NCBI RefSeq assembly: GCF_016598575.1
Contig: NZ_CP066801.1
Location: 3,906,001 to 3,970,000 of the forward strand
Direction of reading: 5' to 3'
DNA length: 64,000 nt
From: Streptomyces sp. HSG2
GTDB taxonomy: Bacteria > Actinomycetota > Actinomycetes > Streptomycetales > Streptomycetaceae
Numbering within the stretch: the first letter of the stretch is position 1; each line of letters opens with the position of its first letter. The notes below the pieces were generated by a model. The model saw nothing but the letters and a program-made list of their open reading frames with translations. It did not search any database and was not told the origin of the DNA. This document shows positions 52,348 through 59,620 of the stretch, in pieces. Both the position numbers and the translations under genes were made by a program.

Positions 52348-53507
52348 CGGACCACCTCCTTCACCGGCACTTCGCCGTTCTTCGTCACGGCGACCACCAG
52401 GCCCGGCGCCCCGGTCGTGCCCTTCGCGTGCTGCCACCACGTCGATTCGCTCTCCATGGCCGGGGGCTGGATGAACGTGCGCGGGCCGTCCGTGTCCACG
52501 AACTCGTGGTGCAGATGACCGGCGAGCAGTACATCGGCCTGGTGCAGTGCGCTCGCCTTGTTGAACGCCTGGCCCTTCCACCACTCGAAGTGCTTGCCCG
52601 GCCGCCACTGGTGCCCGTGCCCGTGCGCGTGCGCCACCACGGTCCCCGAGCAGTCCACGACGACGGTCAGCTCGTCGGTGTTCGGGACGAAGCACTCGAC
52701 GTGCTCGAACAACTCAGGGTTGAGCTCCAGTGCGTCGCGTACGGAGATCAGGGCCTCCGTGTCGTGGGAGTCGTCGTATCGGGTCACGCCCTTGCCAGTG
52801 ATCCGTACGGCCTCGCCGTGGTTGCCCGGCACGGCGGCGATCGTCAGCCGTCGCGCGAGCGGAGCGAAGGTCAGAGCGCCGTGCAGCATCACGCGACGGG
52901 TCAGCCGGATCTGCTCGGTGAGCGTCAGCGACGTACGCCAGACGTTCGAGCCGCCCTGCGACTGGAAGCCCTCTACGTGATCGCCGAGCCAGGCCAGGTG
53001 AACGTGCCCGATGGGGAAGCGCTCGCGGTAGACCTCCAGTAGGTCAGCAGCCTTGTTGAGGCATTCGATCGTGCGTCGCAGCGTGCCGGCCGGGCCGTCG
53101 CCGTCGAGCTTCCCGAACTGCATGTCGCCCAGGGCGATGACGTACGTGTGATCGCCCTGGGGAAGACCGGCAGCGGGCCAGCGCGGCTCGTACGCCTCGA
53201 CGGCCGCCAGGAGCTCGCCGAGGTCGGGGCGGTCCGGCTCGGTGGTGACCATGGCGCGGGTGAAGGTGAAGCGGGTGGAGACACCGAGCTCGCCGTTCGG
53301 CATCGTCCACTCGGAGCTGCGGAAGCCCTTGACCTCCCAGTTGCCCGGGTCGAGGCCGTGGGCGCGTAGGACGGTGGCCGCAGTGCCTTTCGGGTCCATC
53401 TCGGCGGGGCCGCGCACGGTGACCTCGGCGGCGTCGCCGGTCACCTCGATCTGCCGGGTGAAGTCCTTGTCGGGGTCGGTCTGACGGGCCGGTATGGACG
53501 GGCCCAC
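52344..53507 (-). CDS. Calcineurin-like metallophosphoesterase, phage type
   Basis: A 387-residue protein. Metallophosphoesterase motifs are present in order: GDMQFGKLDGD, LGDHVEG, PGNHGEAVR, HAHGHGHQW and GHLHHEF. An N-terminal about 110-residue extension (TGDAAEVTVRGPAEM and more) is typical of phage versions. It starts at GTG 53507. It leads the three-gene minus-strand set. The substrate is unknown; phage relatives are thought to act on nucleic acids or nucleotides. Confidence 0.82.
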   Translation of the reverse strand: MGPSIPARQTDPDKDFTRQIEVTGDAAEVTVRGPAEMDPKGTAATVLRAHGLDPGNWEVKGFRSSEWTMPNGELGVSTRFTFTRAMVTTEPDRPDLGELLAAVEAYEPRWPAAGLPQGDHTYVIALGDMQFGKLDGDGPAGTLRRTIECLNKAADLLEVYRERFPIGHVHLAWLGDHVEGFQSQGGSNVWRTSLTLTEQIRLTRRVMLHGALTFAPLARRLTIAAVPGNHGEAVRITGKGVTRYDDSHDTEALISVRDALELNPELFEHVECFVPNTDELTVVVDCSGTVVAHAHGHGHQWRPGKHFEWWKGQAFNKASALHQADVLLAGHLHHEFVDTDGPRTFIQPPAMESESTWWQHAKGTTGAPGLVVAVTKNGEVPVKEVVR

Positions 53508-53531
53508 GGGCTTGGAGAGGAAGGGAGTCGC

Positions 53532-53894
53532 TCAAGCGCTGTCGCTCGCTTCCTGGCGCAGCCGGCGCCGGTACGTACGGATGGTGGAGGCCGACACGCG
53601 GTGTCCGAAGTGGCCGAGAATCCAGACGAGGTCTTCGGCCGCTGTGTCCTGGAGGAGGTGCCGCTCGAACGCCTCGCGCTCGCGGTCGTCGAGCGCCTCC
53701 CAGATCGCGAGGGAGTCGAGTACCAGAAGCTCGCGGTTGTCGGCGCGAGCGACGGCATCCTCCCGCGTACCGCTGTCGTCGAGAAGTACAAGACGACCGA
53801 CTCCAAGCGGTACGAACGCGAACTCAAGAAGAGCCGCAACCAGCTGTTCGTCGCCACTACCCGAGCCCGCGACGCGCTGCGCATCTCCTGGCAC
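53532..53894 (-). CDS. HTH-like phage-type protein, possibly N-terminally rearranged
   Basis: The last about 65 residues (LDSLAIWEALDDREREAFERHL, ILGHFGHRVSASTIRTYRRRL) look like a small phage DNA-binding protein whose final HTH has the SASTIRTYRRR form. The first about 50 residues overlap, in antisense, the helicase remnant at 53712-53924, so the upstream half is probably not original and the true start may be internal or lost. It ends 24 nt before the metallophosphoesterase start and belongs with that set. Confidence 0.45.
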   Translation of the reverse strand: MPGDAQRVAGSGSGDEQLVAALLEFAFVPLGVGRLVLLDDSGTREDAVARADNRELLVLDSLAIWEALDDREREAFERHLLQDTAAEDLVWILGHFGHRVSASTIRTYRRRLRQEASDSA

Positions 53895-53924
53895 GGCAAA
53901 CCCAGCCCGTTCCTACCTGTGTAG
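53712..53924 (+). pseudogene. 3' remnant of a UvrD/PcrA-type helicase
   Basis: YQKLAVVGASDGILPR, then RNQLFVATTRARDALRISWHGKPSPFLPV to the stop: this is the last part (motif VI, VATTRARD) of an SF1 helicase. The rest, over 500 residues, is absent; the sequence to the left belongs to the phage-type gene on the other strand. It marks a junction between unrelated segments. Confidence 0.7.
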
Positions 53925-54069
53925 GCGCGGCGCTACTACGCCACGGTCGAGCCGGCCCCTATGGTCCTGCCCACCGGATCCGTCGCCCGCCCGAGCCCCG
54001 GAGGCGCATGGCGCACTCCCACTGTGCGGACCGATGGGACGGGCGCGCGGTGCTGTCGGTCCGGTGGTG

Positions 54070-56160
54070 TCAGGCGGACCGGACGACGATGGAACAGAGG
54101 CGCTTGGTGGCTCGGGTCAGGGCCACGTAGAGGTCTCGTTCCCCGCCGGGGCGCGCCGCCGTGATGCCCTCGGGGTCCACGACGACGACCCCGTCGAATT
54201 CGAGCCCGCGGGCCTCCGTGGTGGGCACGACGCGGGCATGCCGAGCCACGCCCCGCCGGACCAGCTCGCCGACCCGGGAATCCGTGCAGACCACCCCCAG
54301 CAGTTCCCCCGGGTGGGCCGTGCTCTGGGCGACGAGTTCCCGCAGGACGGCGGTGGCGACGCCGTCCGGAGGCGCGGTCACCGTTCGGGGGCTCTCGCCC
54401 CTGCGCGGCGATCGGGTGGGCCTCTGCTCCGGGTCGATCCGCGCGAGCAGGCCCCGGACACCGTCCAGGACCTCCTGGGTGGTGCGGTAACTGACGGTCA
54501 GCTCGTGTAGTGCGAAACCGGTTCCGACGTGGGGAGTCAGCGCCCCCTTCCAGTCGTGTTCCGTCGCGGACGGGCCCGCCTGGGCGAAGTCTCCCACCAC
54601 TGTCATGCCCTTCGCCGGGCAGCGACGCACGATCATGCGCCACTGCATGGCGGTGAGTTCCTGGGCCTCGTCGACGACGACATGCCCGTACGTCCGTCGA
54701 GGGGGGCCTTCGACCAGGTGCGCCGCCTCGTCCAACAAGGGCGCGTCGGCATCGGTCCAGGGGGCCTCCGGAGCGCGCAGCAGAAGGGAGCGCTCCCGCT
54801 CGTTCAGGTGGGGGAGACGCTCGGCGAGGGTGCCGGAGTCCGTGAGCAGGGCCGTCACCAGGTCAGTCGAGGTCAGCCGGGGCCACAGTTCCTCGACGGC
54901 TCGGTCGACGCCGGGGTCTTCGAGGAGATCGGCACGGATGGCGTCCACGTCCACTTCATGGGCAGGCCCCTGGGCGGGCGCACCCTCGACACGGTGCTGG
55001 GCGACTTGGGTGAACTGGTCGAGGTCCATTCCCGTCATTCGCTCCACGTCGGCCTCGATCTGTTCCAGTGTGTCTTCCAAGTCCTCTCGTACGGCGTCGG
55101 TGACGGCGTCGACGAGAAGTTCCTTGAACACCTCCCGGGCGGGGTTGTGTCCCGCCACGGCCGCCAGCGCGGCGTCACGGGCCGCGGCGACTTCCTCGTG
55201 GGGCAGGTGGACCGGCTCGCGCCCCACCCTCACGACGAAGTCGCCGGTGCGGGCCTGGCGATCTCGCAGCAGGGCGGCCAATGCCTCGGCCAGGTCGAGG
55301 CCTCCCTTGACGCGTGCCGCGTCGAACGGGTCCCCGCCGGCCGTGGGTACCCCGGCCAGCTCCCCGCAGGTGGCGAGGTCGACATCGTTCTCCCCGAGGG
55401 AGGGGAGGACCTGCGAGATGTAGTCGAGGAAGCGGGCGTTCGGGCCTACCACCAGGAGTCCCTCCGCGGCGACGCCCGGAAACGCGTACAGGACGTAGGC
55501 GGCCCGGTGCAGGGCGACCACCGTCTTGCCCGTGCCCGGCCCGCCCTGGACGACGGTCACTCCGCGATGGGGGGACCGGACGATCTCGTCCTGCTGGGTC
55601 TGCAACGTCGCCACCGCACTGTGCATTTTGCCCGTCCGTCGTGCCGACAGGGCCTCGACCAGGGGTCCGTCCCCCACGACGTCCTCGTCGGTCGGGGCGG
55701 ACCCGTCCAGCAGTTCGTCGCTGACCGAGACGACCGCCCGTTCCCGGAGGCGCAGGTGGCGACGCCTGCGCAGCTCCATGGGGTGGACCGGGGTCGCCTC
55801 GTAGAAGGGGCGCGACGCGGGGGCACGCCAGTCGACGAGCAACGGTACGTCGTCCTTGTCCCGTTGCAGGCCGATCCGCCCGATGCGCAGGGTCAGGCCG
55901 TCGGTCCGGTCGATCCGTCCGAAGATCAGGCCCTGTTCCGCCCCCTCCAGTCGGCCGATCTCCTTGGTGAGCCGCTCGGCGGCGTTCTCTCGCTCGTGGG
56001 TCTCGCCGGGGCTTTCCGCCCGGGCCTTCAGCAAGCTCGCCCGGTCCGTGCGCGCCTGGGACAACCGCGTGGTGAGCAACTCGTACACGTCGGACACGTG
56101 CCGCTGCTCCGACGCCATCGCCCGCTCCGCGCGATCATCGTCCGTGTTCGGCAAAGACAT
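54070..56160 (-). CDS. helD: HelD/HelR-type RNA polymerase-associated SF1 ATPase
   Basis: A 696-residue protein: an N-terminal coiled-coil arm (about residues 1-70, many R/E), then a helicase core with VVQGGPGTGKTVVALHRAAY (Walker A), VVVDEAQELTAMQW (motif II), VVGDFAQAG, VSYRTTQEVLDG and VALTRATKRLC (motif VI). HelD proteins push into RNA polymerase and release it from DNA; the HelR group in Streptomyces gives rifamycin tolerance. Length and order fit HelR. ATG 56160 has GAAGGAAGG upstream. A promoter is visible at 56291-56320. I saw no rifamycin-associated inverted repeat. Confidence 0.83.
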   Translation of the reverse strand: MSLPNTDDDRAERAMASEQRHVSDVYELLTTRLSQARTDRASLLKARAESPGETHERENAAERLTKEIGRLEGAEQGLIFGRIDRTDGLTLRIGRIGLQRDKDDVPLLVDWRAPASRPFYEATPVHPMELRRRRHLRLRERAVVSVSDELLDGSAPTDEDVVGDGPLVEALSARRTGKMHSAVATLQTQQDEIVRSPHRGVTVVQGGPGTGKTVVALHRAAYVLYAFPGVAAEGLLVVGPNARFLDYISQVLPSLGENDVDLATCGELAGVPTAGGDPFDAARVKGGLDLAEALAALLRDRQARTGDFVVRVGREPVHLPHEEVAAARDAALAAVAGHNPAREVFKELLVDAVTDAVREDLEDTLEQIEADVERMTGMDLDQFTQVAQHRVEGAPAQGPAHEVDVDAIRADLLEDPGVDRAVEELWPRLTSTDLVTALLTDSGTLAERLPHLNERERSLLLRAPEAPWTDADAPLLDEAAHLVEGPPRRTYGHVVVDEAQELTAMQWRMIVRRCPAKGMTVVGDFAQAGPSATEHDWKGALTPHVGTGFALHELTVSYRTTQEVLDGVRGLLARIDPEQRPTRSPRRGESPRTVTAPPDGVATAVLRELVAQSTAHPGELLGVVCTDSRVGELVRRGVARHARVVPTTEARGLEFDGVVVVDPEGITAARPGGERDLYVALTRATKRLCSIVVRSA

Positions 56161-56290
56161 GCCCTTCCTTCGGTGGTGGGCGTGGGGTGTCCGGCGGCGC
56201 GGCGGAAAAACGTCTCCTCGCGGCTCTCGGCGCGGGGACGGATGGAGCGCCGCCGAGCACGCTCGACCGGGTTCGGTGCGAGCGGCGCGT

Positions 56291-56320
56291 TATTGTCATC
56301 CCGGGCCGTGATTGTGTCAA
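56291..56320 (-). promoter_or_regulatory. Putative helD promoter
   Basis: On the minus strand TTGACA (56320-56315) and ACAATA (56296-56291) are separated by 18 nt, a near-consensus vegetative promoter. Transcription would begin near 56284, giving a leader of about 120 nt before the helD ATG. Confidence 0.6.
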
Positions 56321-56660
56321 GAGGCCGACCGCGTATCCAAGTTGATGATCATGCGGTGTGGCGACCCTCGGGGCGAGGCGGGATTCGTCGTGCCGCTGTC
56401 GACCACGTCCGGCGCCCGGCGGCCTCGGTCCGCGTCGACGGGCTCGCGGCGGCGCCTTCAGGTCGTCACCTCGCCAGGTGTCCGGTTCACCTGCCTTCGA
56501 AGTCTCGTCCGGACCGCGTTGTCCGACGCCCTCCTGGCGACCCTTGGGCGTTCGGCACTCCTTGTGTGGACGTGTCATCAGCGCGGAAGGTCGGCACACT
56601 TGGCGGGCGGCATCGCCGGGCCGTCTCCGATGCCACCCCGACACCGGCGTCGCGTACTCA
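56321..56660. other. Gap without a convincing gene
   Basis: A 340-bp stretch between the helD promoter and IS5 copy 3. Open frames exist on both strands but have no family-like motif, no good ribosome site and run into the IS. I see no terminator or repeat. It may hold upstream regulatory DNA or debris moved by the IS. Confidence 0.5.
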
Positions 56661-56739
56661 GAGTGCGGAACGTGAGCTCTTGTCCGTTTCGTGATTGAGG
56701 GTTGGGGAAGGACCGCTGGTCGTGGGTTCGGGGTGGCCT

Positions 56740-57162
56740 TCAGGTCTCGGGGCGGGTGAACAAGCCGGGTTCAGGTTCGACGAGGATGCCGCGGCTGACC
56801 AGGCGTTTCAGTTTGGAGCGGATGCCTTCGGTGTTCTTCGGGAGGGTCGGCAGGTCGAGGGCCTGGCAGAGGTCGCGGGCGCGCATCGGTCGGCCCTCGT
56901 CGGCCAGGGCGGTGAGGATCTGCTGGTAGGCGGGGTGGTCCGGGATGTCGGGGCGGTCCGGCTCAGTGGCGGGTGTGGGCAGTGGGAGAGCGAGGAGGGT
57001 CTTGCGGGTGATGCGCAGGTTCTCGCTCTCCGCGTCGATCTCGCCGAGCCGCACTCTGAGCTCCTCGATGCGGTCCCGGAACTGCCCGGCCTGGTCGGCT
57101 AGTTCACGCTCGCGGGTTTCGATGTGTTCCAGGATGGCTTTGACCTGTGGGTTCTCGCTCAC
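56740..57162 (-). CDS. IS5 passenger protein, coiled coil plus winged-helix-like domain (copy 3)
   Basis: A 140-residue protein from GTG 57162, overlapping the transposase stop by 4 nt. The same protein occurs in copy 2 and, broken, in copy 1, so it is a stable part of the element. The N-terminal coiled-coil heptads and the C-terminal winged-helix-like part (EGIRSKLKRLVSRGILVEPE) suggest DNA binding. I do not recognise a family. Confidence 0.72.
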   Translation of the reverse strand: MSENPQVKAILEHIETRERELADQAGQFRDRIEELRVRLGEIDAESENLRITRKTLLALPLPTPATEPDRPDIPDHPAYQQILTALADEGRPMRARDLCQALDLPTLPKNTEGIRSKLKRLVSRGILVEPEPGLFTRPET

Positions 57163-58001
57163 GTGGTCCTCCAGGAAGCGAGGGTGGCTCCGGTGAGTCG
57201 GCGGCTCATCACGGAGGTCATCGCCCAGAAGACGCGGGATCGGGAGGAGGCGGGCCGGTGTTCGTAGTCGCGTACGAGACGGCGGTAGAACATCAGGATC
57301 CCGTTCGTCTGCTCCACGATCCACCGCTTGGCCTGCACGACGAAGCCCTTGCCGGCCGGGTTGCGCTCGACGATCTCGACGTCGATGCCCACGTTCTTGC
57401 CGTGATCGACGACCTTCTTCTTGAAGCCCTGGTCGACCAGGGCTTTGGCCACGGTGTCGCACTGCCCGGCGACACCGTCCAGCAGGGCGATGCCGGCGGT
57501 GTTCTCGTGCGCGGAGGCGGGCAGGACGACGCAGTCCACGACCAGGCCCAGTACGTCCACGGCCAGGCATCTCTTCCTCCCCGGCACCCTTTTCGCGGCG
57601 TCCTTGCCGGTCGTCGTGGCCGGGACGCCGACTGCGGCGTGGATGCTCTGCGTGTCCAGGATCACCAGGCTCGGGTCGGCTAATCGTTTCCGCTTCTCTC
57701 GCAGATGCCAGCGCAGCAGGTCGTGAATGTCCTGGTCGGTGCCCTCGTCGCGCCAGAGGTAGAAGTAGTACTTCACCGCTCCGGGCGGGGGCATGTCGTG
57801 GGGCAGGAACTCCCACTGACACCCCGTGCGATTCTGGTAGAGGATGGCGTTCACGATCTCCCGCATCGCGTACTTCCCCTGATGCCCGCTGACCGACGGA
57901 TGCCGGGCCTTCCACGCCGTGATCACGGGTTCGACGAGCTCCCACTGCTCATCGGTGAGATCACTCGGGTACGGCTTGCGCATGCTCATGCCACAACCCA
58001 A
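57159..58001 (-). CDS. IS5-family transposase (intact)
   Basis: A 280-residue transposase: an IS5-type N-terminus (YPSDLTDEQWELVEPVI, NAILYQNRTGCQWEFLPHDM), then the DDE core with LVILDTQSIHAAVG (first Asp), VVDHGKNVGIDVEIVERNP (second Asp), and QAKRWIVEQTNGILMFYRRL giving the closing Glu. It starts at ATG 58001; ATG 57983 is an alternative. Only this copy is unbroken among the three. Confidence 0.92.
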   Translation of the reverse strand: MGCGMSMRKPYPSDLTDEQWELVEPVITAWKARHPSVSGHQGKYAMREIVNAILYQNRTGCQWEFLPHDMPPPGAVKYYFYLWRDEGTDQDIHDLLRWHLREKRKRLADPSLVILDTQSIHAAVGVPATTTGKDAAKRVPGRKRCLAVDVLGLVVDCVVLPASAHENTAGIALLDGVAGQCDTVAKALVDQGFKKKVVDHGKNVGIDVEIVERNPAGKGFVVQAKRWIVEQTNGILMFYRRLVRDYEHRPASSRSRVFWAMTSVMSRRLTGATLASWRTT

Positions 58002-58090
58002 GCGAACCCCGAACGCCTGACCGGCAACGATGCCCCAACGTCACACCATCGAGCGATGACAAGACCGACAGAACGCCACATACCGCACTC

Positions 58091-59014
58091 TCAGAACCGC
58101 GGGGCGGTGATCGAGCAGGTGTGGTCGGGTGGGCAGAACCACGCGCGGGCGATGTCCAGCCGTTTCCGGGTCCCTTGGTCCCCCTCGCTCTCCGGTCCGT
58201 AGGAGACGATCGCGTAGACCTCTCCGTCCTCTGCCGTGAAACGCTGGTCGAGGACACGCAGTCCGTTCAGGAGGCCCCCCTCCCGCGAAGCGGAGTCGGT
58301 TCGGTAGTCCAGTCGCAGGTCGTCGGCCCCGGATTCGCCCGCGAACACCGCACCGCCGATCTGTTCGAAGCCCGCCGGTTGCGTATCCTCGTCGGACAAC
58401 AGCAGGTCGAAGGAGTCCTTCGGGGTGGGCTCCGCGACCGTGAAGATCTGGAGTCGACGTTCGCCCCCGGTCTCTTCGTAGGTGACCAAGGGAATACCGA
58501 ACTGCGACTCCTCGGCGCTGCGGGACCAGTCCCGAGGAACGGCGATGCGGAAGCCGGCCTCGTCCACCACCTCCCGATAGTCGTAGGGGAGGGTCGGGAC
58601 CGGGGTCTCCGTGGGCTGGGCCGAGGGTGTGCCGACCGGAGCACCGGGTTGGCGTGTGGTGCCACCCGGTGTCGGCTGGGACGGGTCGGCCGACGGCTCC
58701 TCGCCGCCGTACGGGATCGGAGGGCGCGCGCTCTCCTCCTCGGAGCCGAGAAGACTGGTCACCACCAGCCCCAGAACCACGCCACCCACCACGAGGCCGG
58801 CCACCGGAACCCACGGCCTCCGCCCTCGCGGGCTCTCGCCTGACAAGGAGCCGCGAAGGGTCCGGAGCAGGGCGCTCCCCCCTTGCCTCGCCTTGCCGAG
58901 GCGGTCCCCGAGGTGGCTGGGGGAGGACTCTTCGGCCGTCTCGGCGGGGTGTGTCCTGGGACGGGACTCCCAGCGCTGGGAGTCCGCGTTCCACCGCGTG
59001 CGGTTCGCGCTCAC
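58091..59014 (-). CDS. Membrane-anchored protein with Pro/Thr-rich stalk and C-terminal domain
   Basis: About 307 residues from the GTG at 59014 (VSANRTRWNADSQRWE); frames further up are not credible. A cytoplasmic N-terminus has a W-rich start, then one membrane segment (PVAGLVVGGVVLGLVVTSLL), a Pro/Thr/Ser-rich stalk (PTPGGTTRQPGAPVG and PTETPVPTLP) and a folded extracellular domain (EVVDEAGFRIAVPRDWSR, FDLLLSDEDTQPAGF, AIVSYGPES). The layout is like the extracytoplasmic parts of Streptomyces serine/threonine kinase systems. The stop codon is the last 3 bp before IS5 copy 3. Confidence 0.65.
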   Translation of the reverse strand: MSANRTRWNADSQRWESRPRTHPAETAEESSPSHLGDRLGKARQGGSALLRTLRGSLSGESPRGRRPWVPVAGLVVGGVVLGLVVTSLLGSEEESARPPIPYGGEEPSADPSQPTPGGTTRQPGAPVGTPSAQPTETPVPTLPYDYREVVDEAGFRIAVPRDWSRSAEESQFGIPLVTYEETGGERRLQIFTVAEPTPKDSFDLLLSDEDTQPAGFEQIGGAVFAGESGADDLRLDYRTDSASREGGLLNGLRVLDQRFTAEDGEVYAIVSYGPESEGDQGTRKRLDIARAWFCPPDHTCSITAPRF

Positions 59015-59257
59015 CCGGGGCCCTCCCCGTGGACAGGAGACGCCTGAGAGACGCTGCCGACTCCCCGTCGGACCGCCCGTCTCCGGACCGTGCCCGTGCT
59101 CGCCCGGTGTCGGGACGGGGTGTCGTCCCGCCCCGGCGTGGCACACTCGGAGGCCGGCGGGACGTCGAGGTTCGACCCCGTCACCAGAGGAGAGTCCCGG
59201 TTCCCGCGGTGCTGTGGCCGCGATGAGCACACGTCGGTCGATCGCATCTTCGCCCCC

Positions 59258-59620
59258 TCACCCTCCGATGACGGCCGTCAGCGCACTGGACAGGGCCCCT
59301 GCCGACGTGAACAGCTCCACCAGCCTCTGTGATCCGGTGAGCGACTGCCGCAGTGTCCTGAGACGGGACGGGTCCACGTGTCCGGTGCGGGTGAGTTCCC
59401 TCTCCGTCTCGGACAACTCCGCCTCCAACGCCTGATGGCCATCGCCGCTCAGGCGTGCCAGGTCGGCGCGCAGGGCCCGCACGGACGAGAGCAGCTCCGC
59501 CATCAGTGGGTCGGGTGCGGCCTGCGGGGCCTGGTGGCTCTCGGCGTGAGCGCCTTGGCCGACGGCCACCGCGCTCTGTGTGACATTGCCGATCGACACG
59601 GGACGCTCAGGTGTGGTCAT
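59258..59620 (-). CDS. Small protein with a GNVxxxAVAVGxGA motif
   Basis: A 120-residue protein from ATG 59620, overlapping the following frame by 14 nt. The N-terminus has IGNVTQSAVAVGQGAHAES, then two long amphipathic helices (LMAELLSSVRALRADLARLS and LEAELSETERELTRTG). The same motif occurs at the C-terminus of the neighbour protein, suggesting a shared interaction. It resembles small effector-associated proteins seen beside protease or NTPase genes in actinobacteria, a loose resemblance. Confidence 0.6.
   Translation of the reverse strand: MTTPERPVSIGNVTQSAVAVGQGAHAESHQAPQAAPDPLMAELLSSVRALRADLARLSGDGHQALEAELSETERELTRTGHVDPSRLRTLRQSLTGSQRLVELFTSAGALSSALTAVIGG

Larger units (their letters stand above)
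56661..58090 (-). mobile_element. IS5-family element, copy 3 (1430 bp, intact)
   Basis: GAGTGCGG at 56661 and CCGCACTC ending at 58090 are the terminal repeats, with TCA on each outer flank (56658-56660 and 58091-58093). It has an uninterrupted transposase and passenger gene, so it is the likely source of transposition for the other copies. It is inserted exactly at the stop codon of the membrane protein gene ending at 58091. Confidence 0.93.

Noticed and set aside
56161..56660. Rifamycin-associated element upstream of helD
   Set aside because: No clear 19-bp inverted repeat found by eye.
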